64,000 bases of DNA from Diphasiastrum complanatum (GCA_029204225.1 CM055092.1:75284383-75348382), one strand, 5' to 3'; positions 9,950 to 22,710 are shown, numbered from the stretch's first letter. Notes: generated by a model not told the origin, from the sequence alone. A program made the numbers and translations.

Positions 9950-11430
9950 ATAGGGCTTCTTGTAGCTCGGCGTCCCGCGCTTTATTGTTCTTGAGGACTT
10001 TTTGGATGAGTTTTCCGTAACTCTCCAATGCTTGGGCTCGTATACGTGTTGTCATCCTTGAGAGGCCCGAACACATGGGAGCTATGGGACAACCATTGGG
10101 AGCGTTGCCACTCTTCCACTCGTGCTGCATGTTGGGATGCCGTCATTGCTGCTCAGTAATAAATTTGTGTCACGGTCAACTGGTCCTTACATTTGAAACT
10201 AGGGAAAGGGGTATTGGGATCGAAAAACAAGGGACCCAAGGAGCGATCCCAATGGAATTTGAGTGTACTAAGGAAAGCAAGCTCCTTGCAGTTGAGTGCC
10301 GCTTGTTGCACCGTGGAATCAACCGATTGGTGGTGCCTGTGATGAAACTGGTCCAAGACGTACTAGAAATTTGCTTGGTTCTTTCAAATCCTGGAGTTTG
10401 GAATGATGGGCCAGTTTGGTGGTGCACTAGCATCCTCCTGCTTTTCGGGCCACGTTGCTCGCATGAGGATGGGTAGATAGAGGGGATTTACGCGCAGATA
10501 CCTGGGAATTCGAAAATATTCGTCCAGGACCTTTTTGTTGTCCTTGAAGAGGATGTTGCTCCATATGGGTTGAAGTACCAGCTGCTCGATGATCTATTTT
10601 TCCTTGTCTTTGATTTCATCTGCGGAACATGGCAACACATATCCCCCTCGCATTTCGTCTTCTGGATAAGTGGCCTCGTACTCTTGGATGGATTCTTCAA
10701 GCGACCGTGGTTTCTTAAAGATAGGTCTGGCCCTAGGTGTGGCTATGTTGTGGCTTGGCCTTGTTATGCGTGAATCACCAGGGGACAAAAGGTCCGGTGT
10801 GGCGGCAGCCGCAGATGTGTCTCCCTCGAGAATGTCGTCAATGGAAAAGGACGCATCAAATTCAACATTGGCTGGGTTGGAGACTTGTGCGTTGGTTGGT
10901 GGGGCGCTTTGAGGTGTGGCAGGAGGTTCTTTGGTCGCAAGCAACGCATCAAGCTGTTTTTCTAGCTCTGCATTCTGTTTCTCCAACCCAGTAATTACCT
11001 CAATGAACGGTTGGGTATATTCAGACTGTTGAGCTTCAAAATTTTGCAATGTCTTATGACAGGTCTGAAGTTTGGCCAAGAGCTCATTGTATTTTTCTAC
11101 GGGGACTGGAGAGAAATTTGGTTGAGGTGGAACTGAAAAATAGAAATCAATCGTTTGTTTTTGATCGTCGTACATTTTTTGCCAAGTTTTGATGACCGTT
11201 TCTTTTCCAAGAGTTATATTGATTTGGTGTGAGGTCTGCTATTTTTCTGCCTGGAGTGGGGCGTCATGGTGTTTCTGTGCCTGTTGCAATGTTGAGGCCA
11301 TCTGCTGGTAAAATTGGATGCAAGAACGCATTGCATCACGACCATCTGCATCTGGGTGTTGGATTTATCCCCTCTACTCTCCTTCAATCCCATTTTAATC
11401 TGCCTCCATTCATGTTGCATATTTACTAAC
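9950..11430 (-). pseudogene. Unknown coiled-coil ORF, broken
   Basis: The longest open stretch is 10594-11175 on the minus strand (193 aa). It opens with MYDDQKQTIDFYFSVPPQP, has a heptad-rich segment (EKYNELLAKLQTCHKTLQNF to LEKQNAELEKQLDALLATKE), a Pro/Ala/Asp-rich linker, and then RPIFKKPRSLEESIQEYEAT. After one TAG the frame continues with IIEQLVLQPIWSNILFKDNK...LRVNPLYLPILMRATWPEKQ, and after two more stops to about 9950. Upstream (to about 11360) another open frame gives QFYQQMASTLQQAQKHHD. Probably one former ORF of over 400 codons. I do not recognise the family; a retroelement or virus-like structural ORF is a guess. Confidence 0.45.
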
Positions 11431-12358
11431 GTTGTCGCACAGTCTGCATATTTACACGCAAATTCGCACAGACGAAGAAAAGACGAAAGAATCGTGACAC
11501 TGTGTTTTTACACACGTTAAGGTGACAAGCAAAAAGGAGACATTATCTTACAAAATGCCAAAGGTGCCCTAAAAGCAAAGACACTTGGTAAATCTAATCC
11601 TAAGGCTACTCGTAAGAGTGACGCACTTTTTGCATTGCCATCACCAACAATCACTTCAGCACTGACTGACGTCGAACCCTTTTCACGCTCACCCCATGCA
11701 GCTACGCTAACAGATTGGACAATGAATATAGCCACCCACGATCTCTTACAGACAGCACATCTACTTTGTACTTTTCACATATGCACGCCTGTAATATAAT
11801 GTATATATACTGGATACCATTTGTGTATTCAGGTTAATGAGTGAATGAGTTGATGAGTTGATGAGTTGATGAATGACACGAAGTAGATGCCTTGCACATT
11901 GATTCTTGATTGTCAGCAGTAAGGTTTTATTCCTTTACAAATTGTATAAGCTTCGTAGGGCACGAGGTTTCGTCCGCTATTGTTTTGTGCTCTATCGCAT
12001 TATTGACATGTATATATGATATCCCATCCAACTTTTATCATTGGCCAAAGAGGAGATCCAAAAATCTCAATCTATCTCCAACCATCACACTTTTTGTTTT
12101 CACTCAGCTACATTCCTAGAATTGCCTTTCCATTTTGTGAATCCCAAATCTACAATCCCCAATTCCCAGCACCCAAATTTGGGGATCCCAAAAATCCTAG
12201 TATCCTCAAATCCCACCTCTCCATATCTCATTCCCCAATTCCATCTTCCAAAGCTTACATTCGTACATTCCCAATCTCACATTCCAGAGTTTGAATTCTT
12301 GGATCCCCAAACAAGATACTTTTCTAAGCTGCCAACTTAGACAAGATCTTTTGTTTGG
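11431..12358. other. Unassigned leader region before gag
   Basis: Contains a short (gagttgat)n-like tandem at 11838-11875 and a fragment (11431-11520) resembling the copia LTR motif around tttttacacagtctgcag. No gene seen. Confidence 0.4.
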
Positions 12359-13135
12359 ATGCAACTAAGATCAGGTCGAAGGACTAGATCTAGGATCTTG
12401 AGAGAGGAAGAAAGTTCACTTGGAGATCAAGAACCATCAACTAGCCATCCCCAACTCCAAAATCTCCAAGAGCAGTTCGACATGGCTGCCAATAATCCAA
12501 ACCAACCTCAAGAGAATCTAGTACCACCTGAGGCACCAGGAGCCCAAAGGATCTCAACCCGTTAGCCTTTGTTGTACCATTACTAGGAGCCATTCCACAT
12601 AATCGACGAGCACCTAGACTCGATCTGCCACAATATGATGGTACTACCGACCTAGCACGCTACCTTCAGATTTATGAGGAAGCATGTGAAGTCTATGGAG
12701 AGACAACTCCAGAAGAAATACTCCAGCTCTTTAGTATGACCCTCACTGATGCCACTCGCGAGTGGTATTTCAACCTTGAGCGTCACAAACGAAACGAGTG
12801 GGAATCACTCAAGGACTCATTCGTTAAGAGATTCTGATCATCTAGATTTCTTGAAAGCCCATTTTTATTGTTTAGTAAGATCAAAATGAGAAAGGATCAG
12901 AGGGTACGCGATTACACGACTCAAACATCTTAAGACTGAATGTCCGACCCACTTAGCACCTGATCAGGCCGTGCTCATATGGTTCATGACTGGCCTCCCG
13001 AAATCTATCCGGCGTGAAATTAGACCTCCAAAATCCTATGCTACCTTACGTGATGCTATGGATGATGCCATCCGCGAAGAGGATGAAGGATCCGATGAAG
13101 AATATGAACCCCAACGTTCGTGAGCCATTCATTAG
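12359..13135 (+). pseudogene. Gypsy-type gag (Retrotrans_gag), broken
   Basis: Begins MQLRSGRRTRSRILREEESS, a typical Ty3/gypsy gag start. After a stop at about 12565 it continues with RLDLPQYDGTTDLARYL and FSMTLTDATREWYFNL...WESLKDSFVKRF, then, after a stop and frameshift, DQAVLIWFMTGLPKSIRREI. This is the gag helical core (ATREWYFNL corresponds to the A..W...L signature). Stops at about 12836 and 12930 inactivate it. It sits in an element whose 3' end is copia-like. Confidence 0.7.
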
Positions 13136-13540
13136 AGGAGTTCTAAATCCAAAAAAGACCCTTTGTAAAGATTATTTTGATATTTTCTCTCAGTTTTTTC
13201 TTACACATAGACCAATCAAAACACTCAAATTTGAAATCTACGTAGCGTAACTTTTTGAGTCCACATTTTGATTCCACACTAAAAATGGCATAACTTTTTA
13301 GTTGTAAGTCCAAATTTAGTGGAGTTTAGTGCATTGGAAAGCGCTTAACAAGGGCTTTCCAATGATATGTAGATGATATACTTTTGAGCTATGAATAAAA
13401 AGTTATGGCAAGTCAAATGTTTTAGTGCTATAATATTTTAGTAATATAAACTACATCTTGCACGAATTCTTAAAGGTTCTTTTTGGAGCTCAAAAATCTC
13501 CTAATGGTCTCTGACCAAAGCCATAGAGCCCAAAGTAAAG
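13136..13540. other. Non-coding insert between gag core and zinc knuckles
   Basis: AT-rich, with no ORF continuity. It separates the gag core from the zinc-knuckle segment and is probably a later insertion or decayed sequence. Confidence 0.35.
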
Positions 13541-13893
13541 GATCCTCTGCCGATGTTGCCACATAATTGTTGTTACAACAACTTGAAACCATGAATAAAG
13601 CCCACCAAGCACAGATGGATAAGATATCCAAAGACTTTGAACAAAAATTGAAAAATGCCACACCAGAAGGACCTATTGTCAACCAATTTTCCAAGCGTGA
13701 TAATATTTGGTGTCCCACATGCCAACAAAATCACACGGCGAATGAATGTCCACAGAGTAGACAGATAGCCCAAAGGTTTTGCATCTTTTGCAACAACAAC
13801 AATCATGATACATCTACTTGTATCTACAATCCGAGTTGTCAGGATGTTCGCGAACATTTTTGCTTCGTGACTTTTCGTCAAACTGAGGGCTGA
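13541..13893 (+). pseudogene. Gag C-terminal zinc-knuckle segment
   Basis: Open frame with two knuckle-like motifs: CPTCQQNHTANEC (CX2CX3HX4C) and CIFCNNNNHDTSTC (CX2CX4HX4C), preceded by a coiled segment MNKAHQAQMDKISKDFEQKL. Such motifs bind RNA in retroelement nucleocapsids. Confidence 0.6.
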
Positions 13894-13932
13894 AAGTTAG
13901 CAAAGCTTTGGAAACTAAGTTTTGTTTCTTCA

Positions 13933-14590
13933 ATGTACGCAATGCTCTGTACCAGACCAGACATAGCTTTTGCAGTCAGCTCTCTCAGTCAGTTTATGAC
14001 TAACCTTGGTGTAGCACATTGGAAGGCTCTTATCAGAGTCATGAGATATCTTCGAGCTACTATGGACTTTTGCATTTGCTATGGAGCAGTCGACAATGAC
14101 AAACTCAATTCACTCAGTGGTTTACATATGCAAGTTGGGTAGGATATGTAGACACTCGTAAATCTACTTCCGGATTTACATTCTTCCTCAACAATGGTCC
14201 AATTTTCTAGAACAATCGCAAGCAATCTTTGATAGCTTTATCTTCCACTGAATCAGAGTATATCACAGCCTCTCAAGCTACAAAGGATGCGATTTGGTTG
14301 AAAAACTTACTTTCAGATATCGGTCTGAATCAATCTGCTCCGACATTATTATTTTGTGATAATCAAAGTGTCATTGTCTTATCAGCCAACCCTAGATGCT
14401 ATTCTAGGAGTAAGTGCATTGAACTAAAGTATCATTTTGTCAGAAACAAAGTTCTCAACGAAGAGGTCAGATTGCAGTACGGTAGAACGCAAATATGACA
14501 TCAGATATTTTTACCAAAGCATTAAGTTTGGAAGCGCACAGAAGGTTTTGTGTTGAACTAAGTTTGAAGGTCAAGGCATTCAAGGATTCA
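13933..14590 (+). pseudogene. Ty1/copia RT-RNase H 3' end
   Basis: MYAMLCTRPDIAFAVSSLSQ followed by the RNase H fold: VMRYLRATMDFCICYG, a frameshift, DTRKSTSGF, then MIALSSTESEYITASQATKD, WLKNLLSDIG, FCDNQSVIVL and the ELKYHFVRNKV end. It stops just before a purine-rich tract (about 14593-14603) and the LTR at 14604. Disrupted by frameshifts around 14140 and 14500. Confidence 0.85.
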
Positions 14591-14603
14591 GATTAAAGAG
14601 AAG

Positions 14604-15874
14604 TGTTGGATTATTCTTCTTTTTACTAATCCACTAATCAGTTTTAATCCTCATCCATTATTTATCTAGTTCTACGGATTTCTCGTGTTTTTATACAGAT
14701 TGCAGAATTACAAGTGTTTTTACACAGTCTACAGAAATACACGAAGTTTGACAACAGTGTCGCATTTTCTCTCTCTACAATCCAGAAAGTGTCACCTATC
14801 AGGAATTAAGAGTAGAATTACAGTGTCACATTTTTCACATTTTAGCGACACCGTCGTCTGTCAGGAATTACGTGTAAAAATGCAATGTCGTCTTTTTCCA
14901 TTTTTTGCCTATCAGGATTTACTAGTAAACATGTAGAGTAAAATTTTTTGCATTTTTCAAAGTGCCTCAAATGTTAAGGAAATGACTCTGGCAAATTGTG
15001 GAGCTACCCCAATATTAAGGAAATTATATTTTAGGACACTGTCGCTTTTTCGCGAAAAGCCAACACTATTGCCTATGACAATTTTGATTCATTTTTGTAG
15101 AGTAACAGTTTTAGTTCATTTATGCAAAAAACTGTTTATGGCAAATGTCGCCGCTTAATAGCAATTATTTCTGAGAAGGAACTGGATGAATGCCAGCGGA
15201 CACCAGCCAATTGGCAATCACATTTGACGACCTAATTACTTAGAATAAATTAGATGTTCATACATCTCATCAAGTAACAAATCAACATTGTGAATTGTGA
15301 AGGAGTTGAGTGTTATTGCACGACACTTCCTGCGCTCTCATCAAGCAGATCGTTCATAATAAAAAAGTATTGTACTTAGCTCTCTATCAAGCTTTCAAGC
15401 TTGAACTCTCTTGAGCATTCTAGCTCAAGTTTTTTAGAGATTGAGCATTCTAGCTCAGTCTTTTAGAGATTTATTTTTAGAGTTGCTATTGTGCTACTGC
15501 CTATCAGCAAAGTTGCTTATTATCAGACTTATTTTCAGTTACTCAGAGACAACTTAGAATGTACGGTTTCTATCCGCTATTGTCTTGCACTCATTAGCAT
15601 CTGATTTTGTTTGTCCTGAATCAATACTATTTTTTATTGCATTCAGTATATGTCAGAATGCATGCATCTTTGTATTGCTTTTGTAACTGATTGAAATTGT
15701 TTGAGAAATCAATACTTTATGTTTGGCTACGTAATCACTTAGTATCTAGCGAAAGTTAGTTGCTAAAGATTGAACGTGATTTCCATCACTACTGCTTTGT
15801 TCAATTTTTGATAGGCGTAGTCATGCATTGGAAGTAGAAAGTTTCTGCATTCCATTATCTACCTATTTCCGACA
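14604..15874 (+). repeat. 3' LTR of the composite copia element
   Basis: Starts tgttgga after a purine tract and ends ccgaca. Its first 260 bp align with 8779-9040. About 1.27 kb long, with no coding content. Confidence 0.65.
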
Positions 15875-17250
15875 CACTGGAGGGCCGGTCTACCATTTTA
15901 TAGGACTATTCCATGTCCTTAGATGAATATGGCCGTAACATTCTTCCTTTCTTAAACAGGTTTTGTCCTCAAAACGAGAAAAAGAAAACATGAAATTATT
16001 CCTTAAGCTTTCAAGTCTTACCTATGAATCATTATTCTCAGTCTGTTCCATCCGAATAAGTACTCAGAAATGCAACAATTTTTAAATTGCTCGTCTCTAC
16101 TCAGAAATACTAACTTAAATCTCAAAGATACACTAAGATATAAATCTTTCAAATGGGTTGATCTACTCCAAATGGGTTGATCCACTCCATCACCTTCATG
16201 TAATCCAAATTACATGAACCACTGGGTGAATTAACTCTTTATTGAGATTAAGTCCAAAAGCTAAAGAAATTTATTTTAATCATAGTCTAAAACTTATCCA
16301 CAATTTTTTGCAAAAAATAATGCTTCTTGGTACAACTATACCCAAATATTGTAAAACACAACAATTCAGTTATCTAAAATTTCTAGGAGATCCATCAAGT
16401 CTCAAATAACTCAATCCAGAGTACTGTAGTTACTCTAATGAGTTAATAGCCCCATTTCTAGCACCACATGCCAGAAATCAACAATCCATCTAAATCTCAA
16501 TAGATTTATCTGTCTCCTATTAATCCGGAGATATAGACCAAATTTTGCACACAAGCACTTATAGACTACAATATGTAGTAGAATACAATCCACGAAAGTA
16601 AGCAAAGCTCTCGATAAGCAAAACCAATTACTTTACAAGATATGCTTGTGAGATCCATAGGACTCAATAAAAACTGGAGTAAAGAGATTTAGATTTTCAA
16701 AATATTGATCTAAACTCAACTCAATCAATAGATTAGAAGTTATACACACATAATTACTAAGTATTTGTTTATGATTCGTCAATCACAAATAGTTAGATTT
16801 TTATGATTCATCAATCATAATTCACTGGAATCTAATCCCATAATCATTAAAGAACACTGGAGTGTATGTCCAACCAAACTCTGCTGAATTTCAAAAGTTC
16901 AGTTTACCATTCTTGGAATCATTATGATTCGGTATCAAATTGAGCTTTCTAGAATACTATCACTAATGAATTGAGTCTATTCCTTAACTGAGAAATACTC
17001 ATCCAAGAATTCTGTATATCCTATGCACACAATTCTTTTCTGATGAATGACTCATAAATCATGTGTCTTACAAGCAATACACACAAAACAAATAGTTTTT
17101 AGCGAATTCTCTTCTCACTGTCTATTTTACCAATTAACTTCCATTGGAGTAAATCAACTACTCAAGTTAATTGCCCATGATTTAGAAATCTCAAATGTCT
17201 AGGTGCGGATCTTAATTGTATCGTACAACACCACATTTAGATCCATATCC
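15875..17250 (-). mobile_element. Reverse non-coding LTR element (LARD-like): LTR head and 3' interior
   Basis: On the minus strand, 15875-15960 is the LTR start (ttatggccatattc, then ggtagaccggccct). It is preceded by interior sequence alignable with the interior of the non-coding element at 42668-43696: the segment 15961-16075 matches 43550-43690, and 16170-16230 (acatgaaggtgatg, cagtggttcatgtaa) matches 43410-43445. A short 20-bp tandem (aaatgggttgat...) lies at 16150-16185. No ORF. Confidence 0.65.
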
Positions 17251-19474
17251 AAATCACTCTTAAGTTAACCAATAAGTCTTTCACAAAAAGATCTGTTAAC
17301 TTTGCAAGTATATGTTCCAACAATACTTGATCATATGTCTATGTTCACCAACTACGCTAAGTGCACCAAATAACCCTAGTAACCAGGAATACATAGTAGA
17401 TCCGTACAAGATTAAACATGCACATATAAGAATAATCTCTCCATGACCCAGTACGTAAACATATATGTCATTGCAGATTCCTCCAAAACCCGTAAATGTT
17501 ACTCTCATATCTCATTGAGAATCTTGTAACTCAGCTACAAAATAATTATATTTCTCTTGAGTAAATAACATATCTGGAAAATCTCTGAGACTAAGAACAC
17601 ATTCTCCCTCACGAGTTTCCCAACCAACTTACTCTTGCCACCAAATTTCTTCCCCTTAATCAACCCGTCCCAGATCCTAGCACTCTAACCAAGACCAGGT
17701 TAATTCAATACAAACACTCCATTATCAAAATTACTTATATCCCTACCAACTAGGATTATTAACTTCTAATCTTACTCAGTACTGCTTATAATGGATTTCA
17801 ATTTCAATCCATCTCTAGTTCCAGTTTGTTCCACACAAATCCCTAGAGAATTTTTCTCAACTCTATGCAACTGATAGGTCCTTATAATAATCTCTTACTC
17901 ATCACTTCACCCCTCCTAAAAGAAATTTCCAATTTCTTATAAAAGTCTCATGGAGAGATGACAAATGAAAATCTCATAATCGTAAAAAGTCAATAATAAG
18001 TGCCTTTCAAATAGGATTTACTCTATTATACACATGACTTTTTTTCTCTAAGTATTTTTAATATGAGTGATAGTAACTATTATCTATTTGAGCTCTATCT
18101 ATGTAGAAGAGACAATCTAGGATTAAAAAATTGAAATACCAACATCTTTGAACATTCCAAATTGCAAGCCTTATCCAAGTAGTAACTCACATGATTATAA
18201 ACAATCCTTCAGAATAGAATTCCCTGCTGGAAGGATCATATGAATTTTAGTGTGAGGTCCATATTTGAAAAATTTAAAAGAAGTAAGGGTTCTTTTAAAA
18301 GTGAGAAATAGCTTTTAAGGGTTTTTGATTTGGAGTTTATGAGATACCATTTAGGGATCATAATCTCTCCAGATACCCAAAACAGATTGACCAATGGTTT
18401 CAACTGTTAGCATTACTAATAATGTAAATACTAACCATTGGTTTTACAGATCATTCTCGCAAAAGAATTCTCCTTTGAAATCACTGATGTTCCATACCAT
18501 CAATCTTCTCTCCAAGAAATTTTTTTGCTTCAAGATCTAATCATCAGAAAATCAAAAAGATTTTCTGACCATCCTATATACAAACATAGGATCCGATCTT
18601 CAACCATTTCCCAAAAATACCTCAACAATTCCTTGTAGACGACAATACATCTAAGGATACTACTAGGCATTTTCTCGGTATGGACGAGAAATCTCATTCA
18701 TAAACAATTGAAATAACCCAAGTGTATTCATCAAAGCCCAAAAGGAACCATTAAAAATTCATAAAAATAAAAGTATATACCAATAGATATCAATATCTAT
18801 ATCCGAAATGGTACAAGGAATTCCATTCCTTCAAGAAGATCTTTAATTGCACTATTCGATATTCCAGAGATTTTAAAATATCCATCTGGATTTCCCATAC
18901 GACAGGTGCACATATCTATTCCACCAAGTACTAGAGTACCCCCATATTTGTTGCAAATGGACCACAATAATCCATTTATAAAATTGTGATTTAACATGCA
19001 CATGGTTTTACCATCACATAAAACAAACCATTTGGTTGGTACTAACATTCCCGAATTCCTACCATTTGAGAGTTCGTGACTCTTACAAATAAGGCTCTCT
19101 ACATTACAAATTAATGGGGCAAGGGAGATAGAAGAACGTGAATGGAGAAGAGAGCACAAATATTGTGGAACAGCTCTCCCGTTACAATTAGCTGCTAGAT
19201 GCAAAAACAATCTGATAGAAAGCTTATGCTAAGTATAATCACAACTTAAAGTGTTCTATTTGCCCAACAGGATCTTAAAAATTAATTCATACTCACAAGA
19301 ACGAGAGTATAGTCCACCAAAGAAATTAGAAATGGTGTGTGTGGTATTACTGAAAAAGGATTCAATGAGAAGTTTGGTTCTGAAATGGATGAAAGAGCAG
19401 AATGATATCGTGAGTTCCTCAGGCGTTAAAGACAGCCATTGTCTGATCAGAAGATGAGGAGTTGTAGACGTCCG
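17251..19474. other. Unassigned, probably interior of the reverse LARD-like element
   Basis: No alignable coding domain. A 137-codon open frame on the minus strand at 18797-19210 has no motif I recognise and may be chance or captured sequence. Confidence 0.35.
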
Positions 19475-20461
19475 TGTTCTGATCAGAGTGAGTAAACAAG
19501 CGTGATCAAATAGTGATAGAGTGCATTCAAATCACAATAAGCATTCATCTACGTTATACATAGATAAAAGCGTATTGCTACTATATTACACTGAAGCACA
19601 ACAATGGCAGTTACAAAAATAGAATGACGGCGTAACTGGGAGGCTCAAATAACATGTCTTGTGGATGGAGCGTCTCATGTAATCTGTGCTTGGATGATCT
19701 ATTTATAAATTGCATCCATGTATTAACTACAATTCACCTAATTAGGTAAGCCGTTGTACTTGGAAGTATAGGGCTTCTGTGACAACTGTACATAATGTAT
19801 ATTGTCAACCCGTAGGGAATGTTGATGTGGACAAGGGCTTCCGTTTCTCTCACTTCGCATTTTAGGGGAAGTGGCTTTCTCTCACTTTGCAAATTTGGGA
19901 AGTGGCTGGGAATGTCCCTCGTTTAAAGTAGACGACCTTTGACATTTTCTCTCTTTTCGAGATTTTGCGAGAAAAAAGCTGAAGGTGCCCTTAAAAAGTT
20001 GAAGGTGCCCTCAAAAAGCCAAAGATACCTTTAGCAGTTTAACTCTCTTGCACTTTTCGGGAAAATGCGAAAAAACCGAAGGTGTTGAAAATAGTTAAAC
20101 TGTTGAACTTTGAACAAGTTGACTTCTTAAAAAATAATTGAACGGAAGAAGTCGAAGGTAAGTGTTGCAGTTTTTGGGAAAGTCCAAAAAACGCGAACTG
20201 CGCACTTGATGTATTTCTGCAAACTATTCAAAAAGTAATGTAAATCTGCAGTCTTGTTCTAAATGCAAGTTTGTGGCCTCGAAGATGGCCAAGTCTTCAA
20301 TGACTTCAAGTTATTAAACTTAACATCTGAACTTGAAATTATGATGGAATTGGTCACTCTTTGTTGGAGATCAGCCGGAAGTCCGTTGTAGACGTCCTTC
20401 AAATAAATCGGATGTCTAAGTTATGATTCCAAGGAGGCAACTGTGGGCTTAATTTTCAACA
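19475..20461 (-). repeat. 3' LTR of a reverse copia element
   Basis: On the minus strand it starts tgttgaaaatt right after a purine-rich tract (ccttaagaggga, 20462-20475) and ends ...gatcagaaca, with TG...CA ends, about 987 bp. It follows the copia RNase H reading on the minus strand. Confidence 0.65.
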
Positions 20462-20574
20462 GTCCCTCTTAAGGCCACGGTTGGTGCCTTGGTATCTTCG
20501 TCAGGTTCAGCATGTTGAAGAACTTCTGGTGCTTGATCCTGGAAAGCGCTTTGGTGAAGATGTCTACGGCCATT

Positions 20575-22213
20575 TATGTTGTGAAGCAGTATTGAAGGAT
20601 CACTTTCCCTGAGAGAACTTTTTTTAGAATGAAATGATATTGGATTTCTATGTGGTTGGATTTGCCATGAAATTTGGGATTCAGTGATAGTGAAATATAG
20701 CTAAAGTTGTCATACAGAATGGTGGTATATTGAACTAAGTGTGATGTCAGTCGTGAAGTAATAACTTGATCCATATAGCTTCTTTTGAAGCTTGGCATGC
20801 TGCGATGTACTCTGCCTCTGTCAAAGAAAGCACAACTGATTTTTGCTTCCTTGAGTTCCATGAAATCAGTCCCCTTGCCAGATAGAAACAGAACCCGAAG
20901 GTAGATTTTCTAGTAGAGACTGTTCCTCCCCAATCTGAGTCGAAATAGCCTCGCAGGCCGAGTGGGTTGATAGAATTTCCATCATAACATAAGATGTGAT
21001 CTAAACTTCCCTGAATATATCTCATCACTCTCCTTAACACTTTCCAATGAGAGATCTTAGGATTAGACATGAATTGACTTAACGTGCTAACAGTGCATGC
21101 TAAATATGGTCTAGTACACAACATTGCATACATAAAAGCTCCTATTAGTGAATGATAAAGGTACTTCGCTATGTCGAGTACTTCACTATCAAGAATCAGC
21201 ACAAGCAGGTTTAGTCACTACTATACTTGGATCCATGGGAGTATCAATGGGTTTGTAATCAAACATATGAAATTTTTCTAAAATGTCTTTTAGATATGTC
21301 TGCTGACTAAGATAGATCTTCTTCTGAATCCTATTTCTAGTAATGTGAATTCCTAACAAAGAATTGATAGCTCCTAAATCAGTCATGTCAAATTCCTTTG
21401 ACAGGTCACTCAGTAGTGTGCAATAGAGAAGTGTCGTTAGACAAAATAAATGCACCATCTACGTAAAGAGCTATGTGAACTGAATTGGTGCCTATATGCT
21501 TTGAGTAAACATCACAGTCAATTGAATTGTTTGCAAATCCCAATTGAATGAGATAAGAGTTGATTCTATCGAACCATGCTCTTGCGGCCTATTTCAAACC
21601 GTAGATTGCTTTGTGCAGCTTGCACACTTTGTGCTCTTGCCCTTTGACTTCGAATCCTTCTGGTTGGAAGGTGTACAGCTCCTCTTTGACATTATCATTG
21701 AGAAATGTTGTCTTCAAATCCATTTGGTGCATTTTGAGGTCTTTCGCGGCTGCTAACGCAATCAGAGTCCTGATTGACTGCATCTTGACGACAGGACTGA
21801 AATTTTTTTGATAATCCACTCCTTGGACTTGAGTGAATTATTTAGCCACCACTGTGCTTTCCATTTGGCAATGGAACCATCAGAGTTGATCTTCTTCTTG
21901 AAGATCCACTTGTTGTCGATAACTCTCTTGTGAGTGGGGAGTCGACTAGTATCCAGGTCTGATTCGTCAAAAGTGAGTTGTACTCACTTTCCATAGCTTC
22001 TTGTTACTTCACATCATACTTGGAGTTAATTGCTTTGGCTAGGCTCTCTGGTTCTTCAGATGAAGTCCAGAATGATTGAGGTGTATACCTCTCAGGAACT
22101 GTCCGAGTCTGTGAGGATCTGCGGACATTTGGTTGACCAGGATGTGATGATGCTTCTTCTTGAATTTCTCCAGATCTGCTCGAGCTACCTTGGTCTGGTC
22201 TGATGACAGGTAC
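20575..22213 (-). pseudogene. Ty1/copia polymerase (RT-RNase H), reverse, 5'-truncated
   Basis: Read from high to low coordinates: a linker (22004-22210); the RT core from 21819 with NFSPVVKMQSIRTLIALAAA, LKMHQMDLKTTFLNDNVKEE and KVCKLHKAIYGLK; the active-site region ALYVDG at about 21480, where YVDD has become YVDG; DLSKEFDMTDLGAINSLLGI; TPMDPS; then RNase H LIGAFMYAMLCTRPYLA, YFDSDWGGTVSTRKSTFGF, SLTEAEYIAACQASKEAIW and HIEIQYHFILKKV. Integrase and gag are cut off at 22214 by a gypsy LTR. Stops and frameshifts make it inactive. Confidence 0.88.
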
Positions 22214-22709
22214 TGTCATGTCCATGACTGGTCTGGAGTAGCGTGTCCACGCTAGGGACCGGTAGAACAACAACCCGTAAGTTAATTATGACTATAAGGG
22301 AATTGGGGCCCTTATGTGTACATGGTCATAATTAATGGTTGTAGGCCTAAACACTTGATGGTGGATTTGTATGGGTCTATCAGTGGGTCATTGGAGAACT
22401 AGATGACATGGCCCAGATAGGCTGCAGAGGTGTCCAGTGAGGTGTCACAGTGCACTACTAGTGGTGCATGAGCTTTGGAGGGTATAAGTATATCTATTGG
22501 GCTCTCACTAGTGTATGCTTGATAGCATGACCGGTGGTAGGATGTTGCTGGTGTGACGCCTCATTCCTCTCTGTGTGATTGATCTATAGCTTGGGGGCTA
22601 GATCCGTTCGATCTAGGTTTGGTTAGGTTGGTTTGTCCACCATCAGGTTCCCTTGTGTTGCTTGTGATTGGCATGCTTAGAATAGGATCCTTGGATTGAG
22701 GACTTTATA
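22214..22709 (+). repeat. 5' LTR of degenerate gypsy element A
   Basis: Starts tgtcatgtccatgactgg and ends ggactttata. It aligns throughout with the LTRs at 37409-37895 and 46441-46924. A TATA-like ggtataagtata lies at about 22480. Confidence 0.88.
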
Positions 22710-22710
22710 T

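Larger units (their letters stand above)
8779..15874 (+). mobile_element. Composite copia-type LTR retrotransposon
   Basis: The right LTR runs 14604-15874 (tgttgga...ccgaca). The left LTR is represented by 8779 to about 9040, which aligns with the first 260 bp of the right one. The element splits the reverse LTR described at 8273, whose missing head resumes at 15875. The interior holds a reverse-strand coiled-coil pseudo-ORF, a gypsy-like gag and a copia RNase H end. The flanking pentamers catta and cactg match 3 of 5, so the target duplication is uncertain. Non-autonomous: no complete pol. Confidence 0.7.

Noticed and set aside
18797-19210. 137-codon minus-strand ORF as a gene
   Set aside because: No recognisable domain, no promoter or splice context, and it lies inside probable LARD interior; kept only as a note.
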